Assembly: GCF_000337515.1 (NCBI RefSeq)
Contig: NZ_AOIQ01000012.1
Coordinates: 1-64,000 of the forward strand
Reading direction: 5' to 3'
DNA: 64,000 bases
DNA from: Halovivax asiaticus JCM 14624
GTDB lineage: Archaea > Halobacteriota > Halobacteria > Halobacteriales > Natrialbaceae
Shown here piece by piece: positions 34,138 through 43,891 of the stretch. Position 1 is the stretch's first letter; each line of letters starts with the position of its first letter. The translations under genes were made by a program, and so were the position numbers. The notes below the pieces were generated by a model that worked only from the letters and a program-made list of their open reading frames with translations, searched no databases and was not told the DNA's origin.

Positions 34138-35154
34138 TTACTCGAACGTGGTCGTCACCCGGTCGATCACCGCTTCGATATCGGCTTCGTCGACATCGCG
34201 GTGGGTGCAAAAGCGGATCGTCGTCGGCCCGAACTGGGTGGCGAGGACGCCAGCCGATTCCAATCGCTCGAGGACGGTCTCCGCGTCGAGGCCCGTGGCA
34301 GCGACATCGGCGAGGACGATGTTCGTCTCCGGATCGGAGACGGCGAACCCGTCGACGTCGGCGAGACCTGCTGCGAGTCGATCGGCACGGTCGTGATCGG
34401 CCGCGAGATCGGAGACGTTCTCGAGCGCGTCGAGGCCGGGACCGGCGACGATGCCGATCTGGCGCATCCCGCCGCCGAAGAGTTTTCGGGTGCGCCGGGC
34501 GCGCTCGATGAAGTCCGCGTTGCCGGCGAGAATGGAACCGACGGGCGCACCGAGGCCCTTCGAGAGGCAGAACATGACCGAGTCGACGGACGCAGTGATG
34601 TCGGTAACCGGCACGTCCAGCGCCGTCGCGGCGTTGAAGACGCGTGCGCCGTCTAAGTGGACAGGAACGTCACGCTCGTGGGCCGCCTCGGCCGCCGCGG
34701 CGATGGCGTCGGAATCGATGGCGAGGCCACCGCGAGCGTTGTGCGTGTTTTCGAGCGTGAGTAGGCCGGTCCCCGGTCGGTGGAGGTCTTCGTCGACGTA
34801 GCCAGCGGCCACCTGCTCGGGTGTGGGGACGCCGCGTTCGGTATCGAGCATTCGTACCTGCAATCCGGCGTGCTGGGCCAGTCCGCCGAGTTCGTACTTG
34901 ACGACGTGGCTCTTGCGGTCCGTCAGGACCTCCTGGCCGCGTTCGGTGTGGACCCGGACGGCGATCTGGTTCCCCATCGTCCCCGTCGGGACGAACAGCG
35001 CGGCGTCCATCCCGACGCGGTCGGCGGCGCGCCGTTCGAGTTCGTTCACGGTCGGATCTTCACCGTAGACGTCGTCGCCCACGTCGGCCGTCGCAGCTGT
35101 CTCGCGCATGTGCTCGTCGGGTGTGGTGACGGTGTCGGAGCGGCAATCGATCAT
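34138..35154 (-). CDS. ltaE: L-threonine aldolase, PLP-dependent
   Basis: 338 aa from the ATG at 35152-35154. It cleaves threonine or allo-threonine to glycine and acetaldehyde. MIDCRSDTVTTP at the start, ADVGDDVYGEDPTVNELE, VPTGTMGNQIAV, LENTHNARGG, HLDGARVFNAA and the PLP lysine in MFCLSKGLGAPVGS are diagnostic. Normal length. No pathway partner is adjacent. Confidence 0.92.
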   Translation of the reverse strand: MIDCRSDTVTTPDEHMRETAATADVGDDVYGEDPTVNELERRAADRVGMDAALFVPTGTMGNQIAVRVHTERGQEVLTDRKSHVVKYELGGLAQHAGLQVRMLDTERGVPTPEQVAAGYVDEDLHRPGTGLLTLENTHNARGGLAIDSDAIAAAAEAAHERDVPVHLDGARVFNAATALDVPVTDITASVDSVMFCLSKGLGAPVGSILAGNADFIERARRTRKLFGGGMRQIGIVAGPGLDALENVSDLAADHDRADRLAAGLADVDGFAVSDPETNIVLADVAATGLDAETVLERLESAGVLATQFGPTTIRFCTHRDVDEADIEAVIDRVTTTFE

Positions 35155-35364
35155 GCCCCTCCTACCCACCGACTGGAGAAAAAAGGGCCGTTCCCGGCCG
35201 CGTTCGCCGAGCGACGCAAACCGCTCGACGGATTACCTCTGTGGCCGCTCGACACCCGTCGGGCGGCACCAGCAGGGCCGGACACCTGAAAGAAGGTCAC
35301 GCGGAACCGACGAGCGGTCCATCGAAACGAAAGGAGTATGCGACCGCTGGCGCAACCGACGCCC

Positions 35365-36444
35365 ATGGATCCGCGCATCCGCGAACACGCAGCAGTCGTC
35401 GCGAACCACTCGGTCGATCTGCAGGAAGGCGATACCGTCGTCGTCGACGCGCACCCGGTCGCCGAGGATCTCGTCGTCGCCCTCTTCGAGGAGATCGGCG
35501 ACGCAGGGGCGAAGCCGCTCTGGACGGTCAAACGAGCCGGCAAGCGAACCAGCCGCGCACACCTCAAAGCGGCCGGTGACGACTTCGAGACGCCGGAACA
35601 CGAACTCGCGCTCATCGAGGAGACCGACGTCTACATCGCCGTCCGCGCGGGGCCGAACGCCACCGAGACGAGCGACGTCCCGCCCGCGACGAACACCGCC
35701 TATCAACAAGCCTACCGACCGATTCAGGAGGAGCGGCTGGGCAAGCGCTGGTGTCTCACCCAGTATCCCTCGCCCGGCAACGCACAGCTCGCCGAGATGA
35801 GCACGGAAGGCTACGAGAACTTCGTCTGGGACGCCGTCAACAAGGACTGGGACGACCAGCGCGAGCACCAAGAACAGCTCGTCGATCTCCTGAATCCTGC
35901 CGACGAAGTTCGCATCAAAAGTGGCGAAGAGACAGACGTCACGATGTCCATCGCCGGCAACAAAGCGATCAACGACCACGGCAAGTTCAACCTCCCCGGC
36001 GGCGAGGTGTTCACGGCGCCCGTCGTCGACTCCGTCGAGGGAACGGTCCGCTTCGACATGCCGCTGTACCACCAGGGCCGTGAGGTCACCGACGCCTTCC
36101 TCGAGTTCGAGAACGGCGAGGTCGTCTCCCACGAGGCCGAAAAGAACGAAGCGGTCCTCACTGAGGTCCTCGAAACGGACGACGGCGCCCGTCGCCTCGG
36201 CGAACTCGGGATCGGCATGAACCGCGACATCGACGTCTTCACCTACAACATGCTCTTCGACGAGAAGATGGGCGACACCGTCCACATGGCCGTCGGCCGC
36301 GCCTACGACGAGACCGTCGGCGACGACAACGAGGCCAACGACTCGTCGATCCACGTCGACATGATCGTCGACATGAGCGAGGACTCGTTCATCGAGGTGG
36401 ACGGCGAGACGATTCAGGAAAACGGGACGTTTGTGTTCGAGTAG
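35365..36444 (+). CDS. M29-family aminopeptidase
   Basis: 359 aa from ATG 35365 (MDPRIREHA); ATG 35338 in the same frame would add nine residues and has an AAAGGAG three nt upstream. M29 metal-ligand segments are visible: NLPGGEVFTAP, LGELGIGMN, TVHMAVGRAYDE and SSIHVDMIVDM. AmpS/PepS-type enzymes remove N-terminal residues with Co/Zn/Mn. A strong hairpin starts directly after the stop codon. Confidence 0.9.
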   Translation: MDPRIREHAAVVANHSVDLQEGDTVVVDAHPVAEDLVVALFEEIGDAGAKPLWTVKRAGKRTSRAHLKAAGDDFETPEHELALIEETDVYIAVRAGPNATETSDVPPATNTAYQQAYRPIQEERLGKRWCLTQYPSPGNAQLAEMSTEGYENFVWDAVNKDWDDQREHQEQLVDLLNPADEVRIKSGEETDVTMSIAGNKAINDHGKFNLPGGEVFTAPVVDSVEGTVRFDMPLYHQGREVTDAFLEFENGEVVSHEAEKNEAVLTEVLETDDGARRLGELGIGMNRDIDVFTYNMLFDEKMGDTVHMAVGRAYDETVGDDNEANDSSIHVDMIVDMSEDSFIEVDGETIQENGTFVFE

Positions 36445-36595
36445 CGAGATTCGGAGCGCCAAAGGCGCGAGAATCTCGTAAACGCGAGCGGCGAAGCCGC
36501 GAGTAGCGCGGTTTTCGGACTGACGGCCTCAAACCGCGAAAATGCAAGCGGTGAACGGAGTGAACCGCGAGTAGCGAGATTCGAGTGAGAATCGC
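36439..36595. repeat. Array of extragenic palindromes downstream of aminopeptidase
   Basis: Five hairpins in a row: CGAGATTC/GAATCTCG with an inner GCGCC-AAA-GGCGC (36445-36478); GCGGC-GAA-GCCGC (36488-36500); CGCGGTTT/AAACCGCG (36507-36538); GCGGT/ACCGC (36548-36568); GATTC/GAATC (36578-36593). The connector CGAGTAGCG appears three times between them. This is a modular extragenic repeat. The first hairpin probably also shapes the 3' end of the aminopeptidase mRNA. Confidence 0.7.
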
Positions 36596-36706
36596 GCAAC
36601 TCGCGAACGACAGAGTCGTCGGGGCTATCGACCGAGAGAGACGAGAAACTGACGAGAGAGAAGGGTCGAACGGCAGATCGTCGACGATATCCGGCGGTCG
36701 TCGCGT

Positions 36707-36958
36707 TCAGCTCAATTTACTCGCAGCGAGCAAGAGCGCGACCATCCAGGTCGTGCCGGCGAGTGCGGCCCCGAGACCGATGACGGCGGTTTTCTGGTCC
36801 TCCGAGAGGGCCGATGGTTTCACGTGCGGGCCGACCGCGATGGCGGTGAAGAACACCACCGACAGGGCCAGAAAGCCCGACGCGGCGATCGTCACCAGGG
36901 ACGTCAGATCGGCGCCGCCGAGGAGCGCGACGCCGGTCGGAACTACGATACTCGACAT
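36707..36958 (-). CDS. Small two-helix membrane protein
   Basis: 83 aa. Hydrophobic helix LTSLVTIAASGFLALSVVFFTAIAVG, a short polar loop with KPSALSEDQKT, then AVIGLGAALAGTTWMVALLLAAS. No motif beyond that. A TATA-like ACAAATAC lies about 35 nt upstream of the ATG. Function unknown. Confidence 0.6.
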   Translation of the reverse strand: MSSIVVPTGVALLGGADLTSLVTIAASGFLALSVVFFTAIAVGPHVKPSALSEDQKTAVIGLGAALAGTTWMVALLLAASKLS

Positions 36959-37341
36959 GTGAGTCTCTATTCGGTCCTTTCGGCTCGTCGTATTTGTAGG
37001 CCCCGGTTTCCGCGAGCGGTCGGCGACGGCAATGTGGAGACCGTTCGATCGAGGGCGCTATCCGTTCGGGACGGACGAAGGCTGGATTGGTGACGCAAAA
37101 CTGTCGGCGGTGGATCGGATGGAAGGCCGATCCGTCCCCAGTGTGATGCCTCGCAGGGATGCCGACACGTCCCACGTGTTCGCTACAGGAATATTAGCCT
37201 ACCGGCGTCGAAAATTTTCGTCCAGATCGGCCGATCCGCGGCGGTATTTCGGTCAGCCACAGTCAATAGATATATGCCGGGCAAGCGTAAATTATTGTGT
37301 AGAATGGCCGCCGAACGGACGCCTCGAGACGGGAGGGGCAG
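36959..37341. other. Intergenic region with divergent promoters
   Basis: No convincing gene. The right part is AT-richer and holds a likely promoter of the zinc-ribbon gene (TAAATTATTG at about 37287-37296), and the left end holds that of the membrane protein. The long open frame starting at 37032 is arginine-rich and rejected. Confidence 0.4.
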
Positions 37342-37569
37342 ATGAGCGACGGCGACGAGTCACCAAACGGGCTGGCAGCGATCGACGACTGGACGAGGCT
37401 CGATCCACGGGAGTTGGCAGGTGTCGACATGAGCGAGGTCCCCGACGAGGCGCTCCCGACCGACAGACGGTGTCCGCGGTGTCACTGGCCCGTCTTCCAG
37501 ATCACCATGAACGGCCCGACGACACAGGTCCTCGGTCCATGCGGATGTCGCGTCGCTGTGGATTTCTAA
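37342..37569 (+). CDS. Small zinc-ribbon protein
   Basis: 75 aa. The acidic N-terminus includes a short segment DPRELAGVDMSEVPDEALP, followed by a zinc-binding pattern CPRCHW...GPCGC (C-x2-C and C-x-C about 25 residues apart). A good Shine-Dalgarno, GGAGGGG, lies 4-10 nt before the ATG. Such micro zinc-finger proteins are frequent in haloarchaea and often regulatory; the target is unknown. Confidence 0.7.
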   Translation: MSDGDESPNGLAAIDDWTRLDPRELAGVDMSEVPDEALPTDRRCPRCHWPVFQITMNGPTTQVLGPCGCRVAVDF

Positions 37570-37671
37570 CCCGATGGACGCGGCAAGCGAGGGTCCCAGT
37601 GGATTCCAGGGCCACTAGATTCGACGACTGCGACCGATTTTCCGTAGCGGTGTGCTGGCACCCCTGTCCCG

Positions 37672-38013
37672 TCAGATTTCCTGCCGACTGACGGATGACG
37701 ACGACCGCGAGCGAGCGGACAGGGGAAGCCAGCACCACACCGACCGAACGCAGATTACCGCGAGCGTGGCTCCGACGAGGAGCGTACAGAAGTACCACGG
37801 TTTGACCTGAATGACGGCCAGACCCGTCGTCGATGCGGGGACGATACCAAGGGCGAGGAGGTAGAACCCGGTGAGGAGACCCAGCGACTCCCGTTGGAAG
37901 CCGTGCCAGTAGAGGAGTCCGACGATGATCCCGGCGAGCAGTCCGAGCTGACCGGCGTGGAGTTCGGGAATCGTGCTGAAGATCGACGACAGGACGGTCT
38001 CGACGGTGGCCAT
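37672..38013 (-). CDS. Small multi-helix membrane protein
   Basis: 113 aa from the ATG at 38011-38013. Three to four helices: GQLGLLAGIIVGLLYWHGF, LGLLTGFYLLALGIVPAS, WYFCTLLVGATLAVICVRSV. C-terminal tail RSRSSSSVSRQEI. Conserved-looking but not recognised. Confidence 0.6.
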   Translation of the reverse strand: MATVETVLSSIFSTIPELHAGQLGLLAGIIVGLLYWHGFQRESLGLLTGFYLLALGIVPASTTGLAVIQVKPWYFCTLLVGATLAVICVRSVWCWLPLSARSRSSSSVSRQEI

Positions 38014-38109
38014 TCCTATCGAGGCATCGCCGGCCTGGCCCCTACATCGTTCCCTGTACGTGGCCACCAGCTAAGTGGGCGACTCCGGGACGGTACACGC
38101 TGTTCGTAC

Positions 38110-40548
38110 TCACTGGACGGCGTCGACTCGCCCCGGCTCCCGGTCGGCCGTGTTCGGTTCGACCGATTCCGGCTCGATCCGCGAGAGGCGCATCGCGTTG
38201 CCGGTGACGCCGACGGTCATCCCGGCGTCGCCTGCGAGGACGGCCAGCCAGATGGGGACGAGCCCGAAGGGGACGCCGACCGCGAGCGCGGCCTTGATCC
38301 CGAGACTGGCCCAGATGTTCTGCCGGATGACGCCGTTGGCGTCGTGGGCGAGTTCGTAGAGGTAGGGAAGTTTCGCGAGGTCGTCGCCCATGAGGGCGAT
38401 GTCGGCGGTTTCGAGCGCCGTATCGGTCCCCGCGGCGCCCATCGCGACGCCGACGGTGGCGGTCGCCAGCGCGGGCGCGTCGTTGATGCCGTCGCCGACC
38501 ATCGCCACGCCGCCGGCGGTGGTCCCGGTAGTGACCGACCGTTGCTCGTCGCCATCGTCGTGGTCGTCCATCAATGCCTCGATGGCGGCTACCTTCTCCT
38601 CGGGGAGGAGTTCCGCCCGGTAGCCGTCGACGCCGACCTGTTCGGCGATGGCGGCGGCCGTCCGCGCGTTGTCGCCGGTGAGCATGACGGTCCGTTCGAC
38701 GCCGAGATCGCGCAAGCGCTGGATGGTCCGTTTCGCGTCGGGGCGGATCTCGTCCGCGACGGCGATCACGCCCTCGAGTTCGTCCTCGGTGCCGACGAGG
38801 ACGACCGTCTTGCCTTCGGCCTGCAGTTCGGGGACGGTCTCCTCCAGCAGGTCGAGGCAGTTGTTCCGGTCGCACAGGTCACGCGCCGTCTGCGTGACCA
38901 CACCCCCGTCGGTCGCGGCGTGGACGTGCGAGAGATCGAAGCCCAGCTCTTCAAAGAGGCCGGGCTTGCCAGCGAAGTGGGTCGTCCCGTCCAGTTCGGC
39001 GCGGACGCCCTTGCCCGTGAGGCTCTCGAAGTCGGCGACGTCGCGCTCGGCGACCCCCGCCTCGTCCGCCGCGTCGACGATGGCCTCGCCGATCGGGTGT
39101 TCGCTGCGGCGTTCGAGCCCACGCGCACAGCGGAGGACGTCGGTCTCGGTGTTGTCGGACAACGGGACGACGTCGGTGACGGTGAGTTCGCCCTTCGTCA
39201 GGGTGCCCGTCTTGTCGAGCGCGACGACGTCGACCGCGCCCATCGCCTCTAAGTGATCCCCACCCTTGACGAGAACGCCGTTCTTCGCGGCGCTCGTGAT
39301 GCCGGAGACGACGGAGACGGGCGTCGAGATGACGAACGCGCAGGGACAGGCGAGCACCAGCAGCGTCAGGCCGTAGACGACGGCCGTCGGCCACGTGGTC
39401 CCGAGGACAGCGGGACTGGCGAGGGTGACGACGATCGCGAAGGTGACGACAGCGGGCGTGTAATAGTCCGCGAAGCGCTCGACGAATTGCTCGCGCTCGG
39501 TCTTGTTCGCCCGGGCGTCCTCGACCATGGAGACGATCCGCGAGAGCGTGTCGTCGCCGGCCGCCGCCGTGACCGCTACTTCGAGATAGCCACCCTCGTT
39601 GATCGTCCCGGCGTAAACCTCGTCACCCTCGGTCTTGTCGACGGGGACGCTCTCGCCCGTGATCGGCGCCTGATTGACGGCGCTCTCGCCGTCGACGACG
39701 GTGCCGTCGGTCGGGATCTTCTCGCCGGGTTTGACGAGGACGACGTCGCCCACGTCGACCGCCTCGACGGGAACCGTCACTTCCTCGCCGTCGCGCCGCA
39801 CGGTTGCTTCGTCCGGTGAGAGGTCCATCAGCTCACGCAGCGAGTTGCGCGCCCGGTCCATCGAGGCCGTCTCCAGAAGTTCGGCGATGCTGAAGAGGAA
39901 CGCGAGCGTCGCGGCCTCGAAGTACAGCGCCTCGCCGAACGCGAGACTCGCGACGAGAGCGCCGACGATCGCGGCGGACATCAGGAAGTCGATATCGAGA
40001 TTGCGGAGCTTCGCCGAGTAGTAGCCGCCGCGGAGGATCTCCTGGCCGCCCACGGCGACGGCGACGAGAAAGAGCACGTCGGCGAGGAAGAGGTCGGTCC
40101 CGACGAGCGTCCCGACCTGGGCGTTGGCCCCGTGAATGAAGAACTCGAGGAGGAGACCGAGTGCGACGAAGACGCCGCTGATCCAGGTCTTGATCCCCCG
40201 CGAACTCGTCCAGATGGCCGGCGACTCGTCGCCGGCCGCGTCGTTCGCTCCGGTCGCGTCTGCGCCCGCTCCGGTTTCAGCGGCCGGCGCACTCTCGCCG
40301 GTCGAGTCGGTCACCGCGTACCCGGCCCCCTCGATAGCACCGGCGATCTCCGCGTCCGTGGTGTTCTCGTCGTCGTACGCGACCGATACCGACCCAGTTG
40401 TCGGCCGCAGGTCGGTCTCGGAAATACCGTCGACACTCCCCAGCGCGTTCTCGACCTTCCCCGCACAGGAGGGACAGTCCATCTCGGGGACCGAGAACTC
40501 GGCGACGGCTGGGTCCGGATCGGGCGGTTGGTCGTCCGTCGAAGTCAT
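38110..40548 (-). CDS. Zn/Cd-type P1B ATPase (ZntA-like)
   Basis: 812 aa heavy-metal exporter. One N-terminal HMA domain with MDCPSCAGKV (about residues 23-32), then a Glu/Ala/Asp-rich linker. The TM6 metal motif is CPC (C401-P-C403 in LACPCAFVISTP), followed by the phosphorylation site DKTGTLTKG, TGDNARTA and MVGDGINDAPAL. The last helix pair contains LAVLAGDAGMT, the aspartate used by Zn/Cd/Pb ATPases. It pumps soft divalent metals out using ATP. TATA-like AATAAAAATC about 25 nt upstream of the ATG, so probably leaderless. The palindrome GTAGCTAC (40582-40589) just beyond might be a metal-regulator site. Confidence 0.92.
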   Translation of the reverse strand: MTSTDDQPPDPDPAVAEFSVPEMDCPSCAGKVENALGSVDGISETDLRPTTGSVSVAYDDENTTDAEIAGAIEGAGYAVTDSTGESAPAAETGAGADATGANDAAGDESPAIWTSSRGIKTWISGVFVALGLLLEFFIHGANAQVGTLVGTDLFLADVLFLVAVAVGGQEILRGGYYSAKLRNLDIDFLMSAAIVGALVASLAFGEALYFEAATLAFLFSIAELLETASMDRARNSLRELMDLSPDEATVRRDGEEVTVPVEAVDVGDVVLVKPGEKIPTDGTVVDGESAVNQAPITGESVPVDKTEGDEVYAGTINEGGYLEVAVTAAAGDDTLSRIVSMVEDARANKTEREQFVERFADYYTPAVVTFAIVVTLASPAVLGTTWPTAVVYGLTLLVLACPCAFVISTPVSVVSGITSAAKNGVLVKGGDHLEAMGAVDVVALDKTGTLTKGELTVTDVVPLSDNTETDVLRCARGLERRSEHPIGEAIVDAADEAGVAERDVADFESLTGKGVRAELDGTTHFAGKPGLFEELGFDLSHVHAATDGGVVTQTARDLCDRNNCLDLLEETVPELQAEGKTVVLVGTEDELEGVIAVADEIRPDAKRTIQRLRDLGVERTVMLTGDNARTAAAIAEQVGVDGYRAELLPEEKVAAIEALMDDHDDGDEQRSVTTGTTAGGVAMVGDGINDAPALATATVGVAMGAAGTDTALETADIALMGDDLAKLPYLYELAHDANGVIRQNIWASLGIKAALAVGVPFGLVPIWLAVLAGDAGMTVGVTGNAMRLSRIEPESVEPNTADREPGRVDAVQ

Positions 40549-40688
40549 TGGATCGACGTAGGCGCCGGATTTTTATTAATGTAGCTACCATATAGCGGCC
40601 CCTATCTAGCTATCCTTAACAAATAATCGCCCGTGAGTTAACAACCCTTCCAGCGTAGCGGCCGGGTAGCGACCGGCGACTCCGGCGC

Positions 40689-42050
40689 TCACTCGATCCA
40701 GACAGTCTTGCGGTTGACGAACTCGTGGATGCCTTCTTTCGAGAGTTCACGGCCGTAGCCGGAGTCCTTGACGCCGCCGAAGGGGACGCGCGGATCGGAT
40801 TTCGTGAGCTGGTTGATGAATGTACAGCCGGCGTCGATCCGGCCGGCGACGCGCTCGCCACGGTCGCGGTCTTCGGTCCAAATGGACGCGCCGAGCCCGA
40901 AGCGCGTGTCGTTGGCCTTCTCGATGGCTTCGGCTTCGTCCCCGACCGTGAAGACCGAGGCGACGGGGCCGAAGAGTTCCTCGCTGTCGGCCGGACAGTT
41001 GGCCGGGATGTCGGTCAGGACCGTCGGCGGGTAGTACGCGCCCTCTCGATCCATCGGTTCGCCGCCAGCGAGCACGGTCGCACCGGCCTCGACACTCGCC
41101 TCGACCTGTTCGTGGAGGTGTTCCATCGCCCCCTCGCTAGACTGCGGTCCCACGTCGGTGTCCTCGTCCATCGGATCGCCGACCGTGAGCGCTTCGACCT
41201 CGTCGACGAGTTTCTCGGTGAACTCCTCGGCGACGGACTCGTGGACGATGAAGCGCTTGGCGGCGATACAGGACTGGCCGCCGTTCAAGTTTCGCGCCAG
41301 TGCGCCGGTCTCGGCTGCGGCGTCCAGGTCGGCGTCGTCGAAGACGATGAACGGGTCGCTCCCGCCGAGTTCGAGGACGGTCGGTTTCAACTGGTCACTA
41401 GCGGTCGACGCCACGGCGCGACCCGCCGGGCCGCTCCCGGTGAGTGTCGCCGCGCGGACGCGGTCGTCCTCGACGATGGCGTCGACCAGATCGGAGGGGA
41501 TGAGCAGTGACTGGAAGGCGCCCTCGGGGAAGCCCGCCTCGCGGAAGATCTCCTCGATCGCGAGCGCACAGCCGGGGACGTTCGAGGCGTGTTTCAGCAG
41601 GCCGACGTTGCCCGCGGCGAGCGAGGGCGCGGCGAAGCGAAACACCTGCCAGAAGGGATAGTTCCACGGCATGACCGCCAGTACGGGGCCGATCGGATCG
41701 TACCGCGTCTTGGCCGTCGTCCCCGGCGGGCTCGGGTAGTACTCGTCGGCGAGGTAGGCTTCTGCGTACTCGGCGTAGTGTTCACAGCCCCACGCACACT
41801 TCTCGACCTCGCTCTCGGCCTGCGAGATTGGTTTGCCCATCTCCCGAGTCATCAGTTCGGCAAACTCTCGCTTGCGATCGCGAAGGATCTCTGCCGCGTT
41901 GACGAGCAGTTCCTGGCGTTCGCGCATCGGGACGTCGCGCCAGTCTGCGTACGCGTCGGTCGCGCGGTCGAGCGCCGCATCGACGTCGTCCGCCGAATCG
42001 GCCTCGTAGGTGTCGATTCGTTCGTTCGTCGCCGGGTTTGTCGTCTCCAT
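40689..42050 (-). CDS. NAD(P)-dependent aldehyde dehydrogenase (succinate-semialdehyde type)
   Basis: 453 aa ALDH superfamily. Catalytic residues are E227 in VLELGGSDP and C261 in NGGQSCIAAKRFIV; MPWNYPFWQVFRFAAP and LKHASNVPGCALAIE bind cofactor. C-terminal TKSDPRVPFGGVKDSGYGREL is typical. The short N-terminus and KHASNV motif resemble the YneI/Sad group of succinate-semialdehyde dehydrogenases; the substrate is an inference. Confidence 0.85.
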   Translation of the reverse strand: METTNPATNERIDTYEADSADDVDAALDRATDAYADWRDVPMRERQELLVNAAEILRDRKREFAELMTREMGKPISQAESEVEKCAWGCEHYAEYAEAYLADEYYPSPPGTTAKTRYDPIGPVLAVMPWNYPFWQVFRFAAPSLAAGNVGLLKHASNVPGCALAIEEIFREAGFPEGAFQSLLIPSDLVDAIVEDDRVRAATLTGSGPAGRAVASTASDQLKPTVLELGGSDPFIVFDDADLDAAAETGALARNLNGGQSCIAAKRFIVHESVAEEFTEKLVDEVEALTVGDPMDEDTDVGPQSSEGAMEHLHEQVEASVEAGATVLAGGEPMDREGAYYPPTVLTDIPANCPADSEELFGPVASVFTVGDEAEAIEKANDTRFGLGASIWTEDRDRGERVAGRIDAGCTFINQLTKSDPRVPFGGVKDSGYGRELSKEGIHEFVNRKTVWIE

Positions 42051-42212
42051 GTCGCGGTGGTTGCACGGACAGGCCTATCAGTGTTCCTTCGTCTGCAAGC
42101 CCCGGCGACCAGATTCGGGGCACCGTCACAGCGGGACCTGATGACCGGGACCACCAATGTGGGTTGTCATCAATGAACAATTTTTTTGTCACAGTCACCC
42201 CGGGACCCATAT

Positions 42213-42308
42213 ATGGATGGAACGGATTACGCGGTAGTCTTTGCACTGGACGTGATCGCGACCGTCGCCGGAATCTTCCTGTACATCGCGATCGGCGGAT
42301 CGTTCTGA
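42213..42308 (+). CDS. 31-residue single-helix membrane peptide
   Basis: Frame ATG 42213 to TGA 42308. MDGTDYAVVFALDVIATV continues as one hydrophobic helix to GGSF. An A/T tract (about 42177-42187) lies roughly 30 nt upstream of the ATG, where a TATA box would be expected. Codon use resembles neighbouring genes. A small-protein call without homology evidence. Confidence 0.45.
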   Translation: MDGTDYAVVFALDVIATVAGIFLYIAIGGSF

Positions 42309-42393
42309 GCGCGGGCCGATATGTCTCCCAACGTCGACGGACAACGCAGACGTCACCAGCGAGCGGGACGCGTCGGTCGAGTCGGGCACCCGT

Positions 42394-43710
42394 TCAGATC
42401 GCGTCGCGAACCGTCCGGGCCGACCGGGCGAACAGCGCCCCGACGCTCTCACGTCGGGCGACGAAGAGCGCGATCCCGAGGACGACGTAGACGGCCGTGT
42501 AGGCGTGGAGGACGAGCATACTGAGATCGTTGGCCGCCGGTTCAGCGTACGTCTGGATAATGAAGAACTCGATGAGTACCTGCGAGAGGAACAGGCCCAG
42601 CAGGCCGACCGCCTCGCGGGTACTGATCTCGAAGTTGGTCAGGATCGCGATGGCGAAGAAGCTCTGGGCGGCCGTGATCCAGATCTCAGCGGCCTGTTTC
42701 GAGTCGAACGGAAGCGCCTCGACCGCGCCCGCGGAGATGGAGTAGACGATGGCGAGCGTCCCGATGAGGAGCGTCCACTGGTTCAGCTTCGACGAGATGA
42801 GTGCGTTGAAGCCCGCGGTCGTCCGCGCCTTGTTCACCAGATAGGCGACGACAATCAGTTCCGGGCTCTCGGATGCCAGCGGCGCCAGCCACTGAATCAT
42901 GAAGAATTCCGGGATCCCGTTCTGGACACCGACCTGCTCTAATCCCTCCGCGAACGGGTGGACGGCGGTGAAGATGATCGTTCCGGAGAAAGCGAAGCCC
43001 CCGAGGACGACCGCAGCGCGGCCGAGTTGCGGATACTGCTGGAAGTATGCGGGGACGCCGCCGTGTTCCTCCGGTTCCTCGACGTCACCGCGGACGATCA
43101 CGACGAGATAGGTCACGTAGAGACCGACGAGGACGACCGTGTCCACGATGCCGATGCCACCGGCGAGCGGGACGAAGAAGGCGACCGCCGTCGCCGCGAG
43201 CAAGAAGACGATCTCGAGGGAGAGGTCCCGGTCCATCGTGACGACATCGGTGAGAAAGCCACCCCGGTGTTCGACCGCAGGGTCAGACCCGCCCCGGGCG
43301 CGATAGATGCTGTAGAGGGCGATCCCGGACCAGCCGAGACCGATGAGGATCCGATTCGCGCCGGTCATGTTCGCGACGGCGAGGTTCGCCGCCTCCGTAT
43401 CGCCGGCGCCGGCCTGCCAGGCGTAGAGCGCGTCGACCGCGTACTCGGGGGCGACCGCCAGGACGGCCAGGACGGCGATGGCGAACGCCCGTGGGACGTC
43501 CTTCTCGGCAGTCTCCGCGGCCCACGCCAGCAAAAACGACGCGCCCAGAATCGACGCGCCGGCGACGAGGACGGCGATTCCCGGTCCGATGTTAGCACCG
43601 GGATGAACGGTTCCGTAGCCGCCGTACGAGAAGAACGTGGCGAGCCAGGGAACGGTCAACAGAAACGTAACGGCGACCGCGACGAGCGGATGGCGTAACC
43701 GACGTGACAT
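42394..43710 (-). CDS. Sodium/calcium exchanger family membrane protein
   Basis: 438 aa, about 11-12 helices. The two alpha-repeat-like segments are VAPEYAVDAL...NLAVANMTGANRILIG in the first half and LASESPELIVVAYLVNKART in the second, as in the Ca2+:cation antiporter (CaCA) superfamily. It probably exchanges Na+ or H+ for Ca2+ or another cation. TATA-like ATTATATATC about 30 nt upstream of the ATG, with a palindrome TTGATCAA at 43710-43717 across the start. Confidence 0.85.
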   Translation of the reverse strand: MSRRLRHPLVAVAVTFLLTVPWLATFFSYGGYGTVHPGANIGPGIAVLVAGASILGASFLLAWAAETAEKDVPRAFAIAVLAVLAVAPEYAVDALYAWQAGAGDTEAANLAVANMTGANRILIGLGWSGIALYSIYRARGGSDPAVEHRGGFLTDVVTMDRDLSLEIVFLLAATAVAFFVPLAGGIGIVDTVVLVGLYVTYLVVIVRGDVEEPEEHGGVPAYFQQYPQLGRAAVVLGGFAFSGTIIFTAVHPFAEGLEQVGVQNGIPEFFMIQWLAPLASESPELIVVAYLVNKARTTAGFNALISSKLNQWTLLIGTLAIVYSISAGAVEALPFDSKQAAEIWITAAQSFFAIAILTNFEISTREAVGLLGLFLSQVLIEFFIIQTYAEPAANDLSMLVLHAYTAVYVVLGIALFVARRESVGALFARSARTVRDAI

Positions 43711-43891
43711 TGATCAACGATGACTGCACGCCCCCGATATATAATCCACAAGATATGCGGTCGATCGCCGCAGACAGCGTCTACAGCGAGCAGGACACAC
43801 GAATGCCACAGTTGCCGGCTAATCGGGAGAAGTCGCCGGAGAAGCACTCACAAAGCCAATATCAGCCAATACAGGGAGAGATGCGGGGCGA

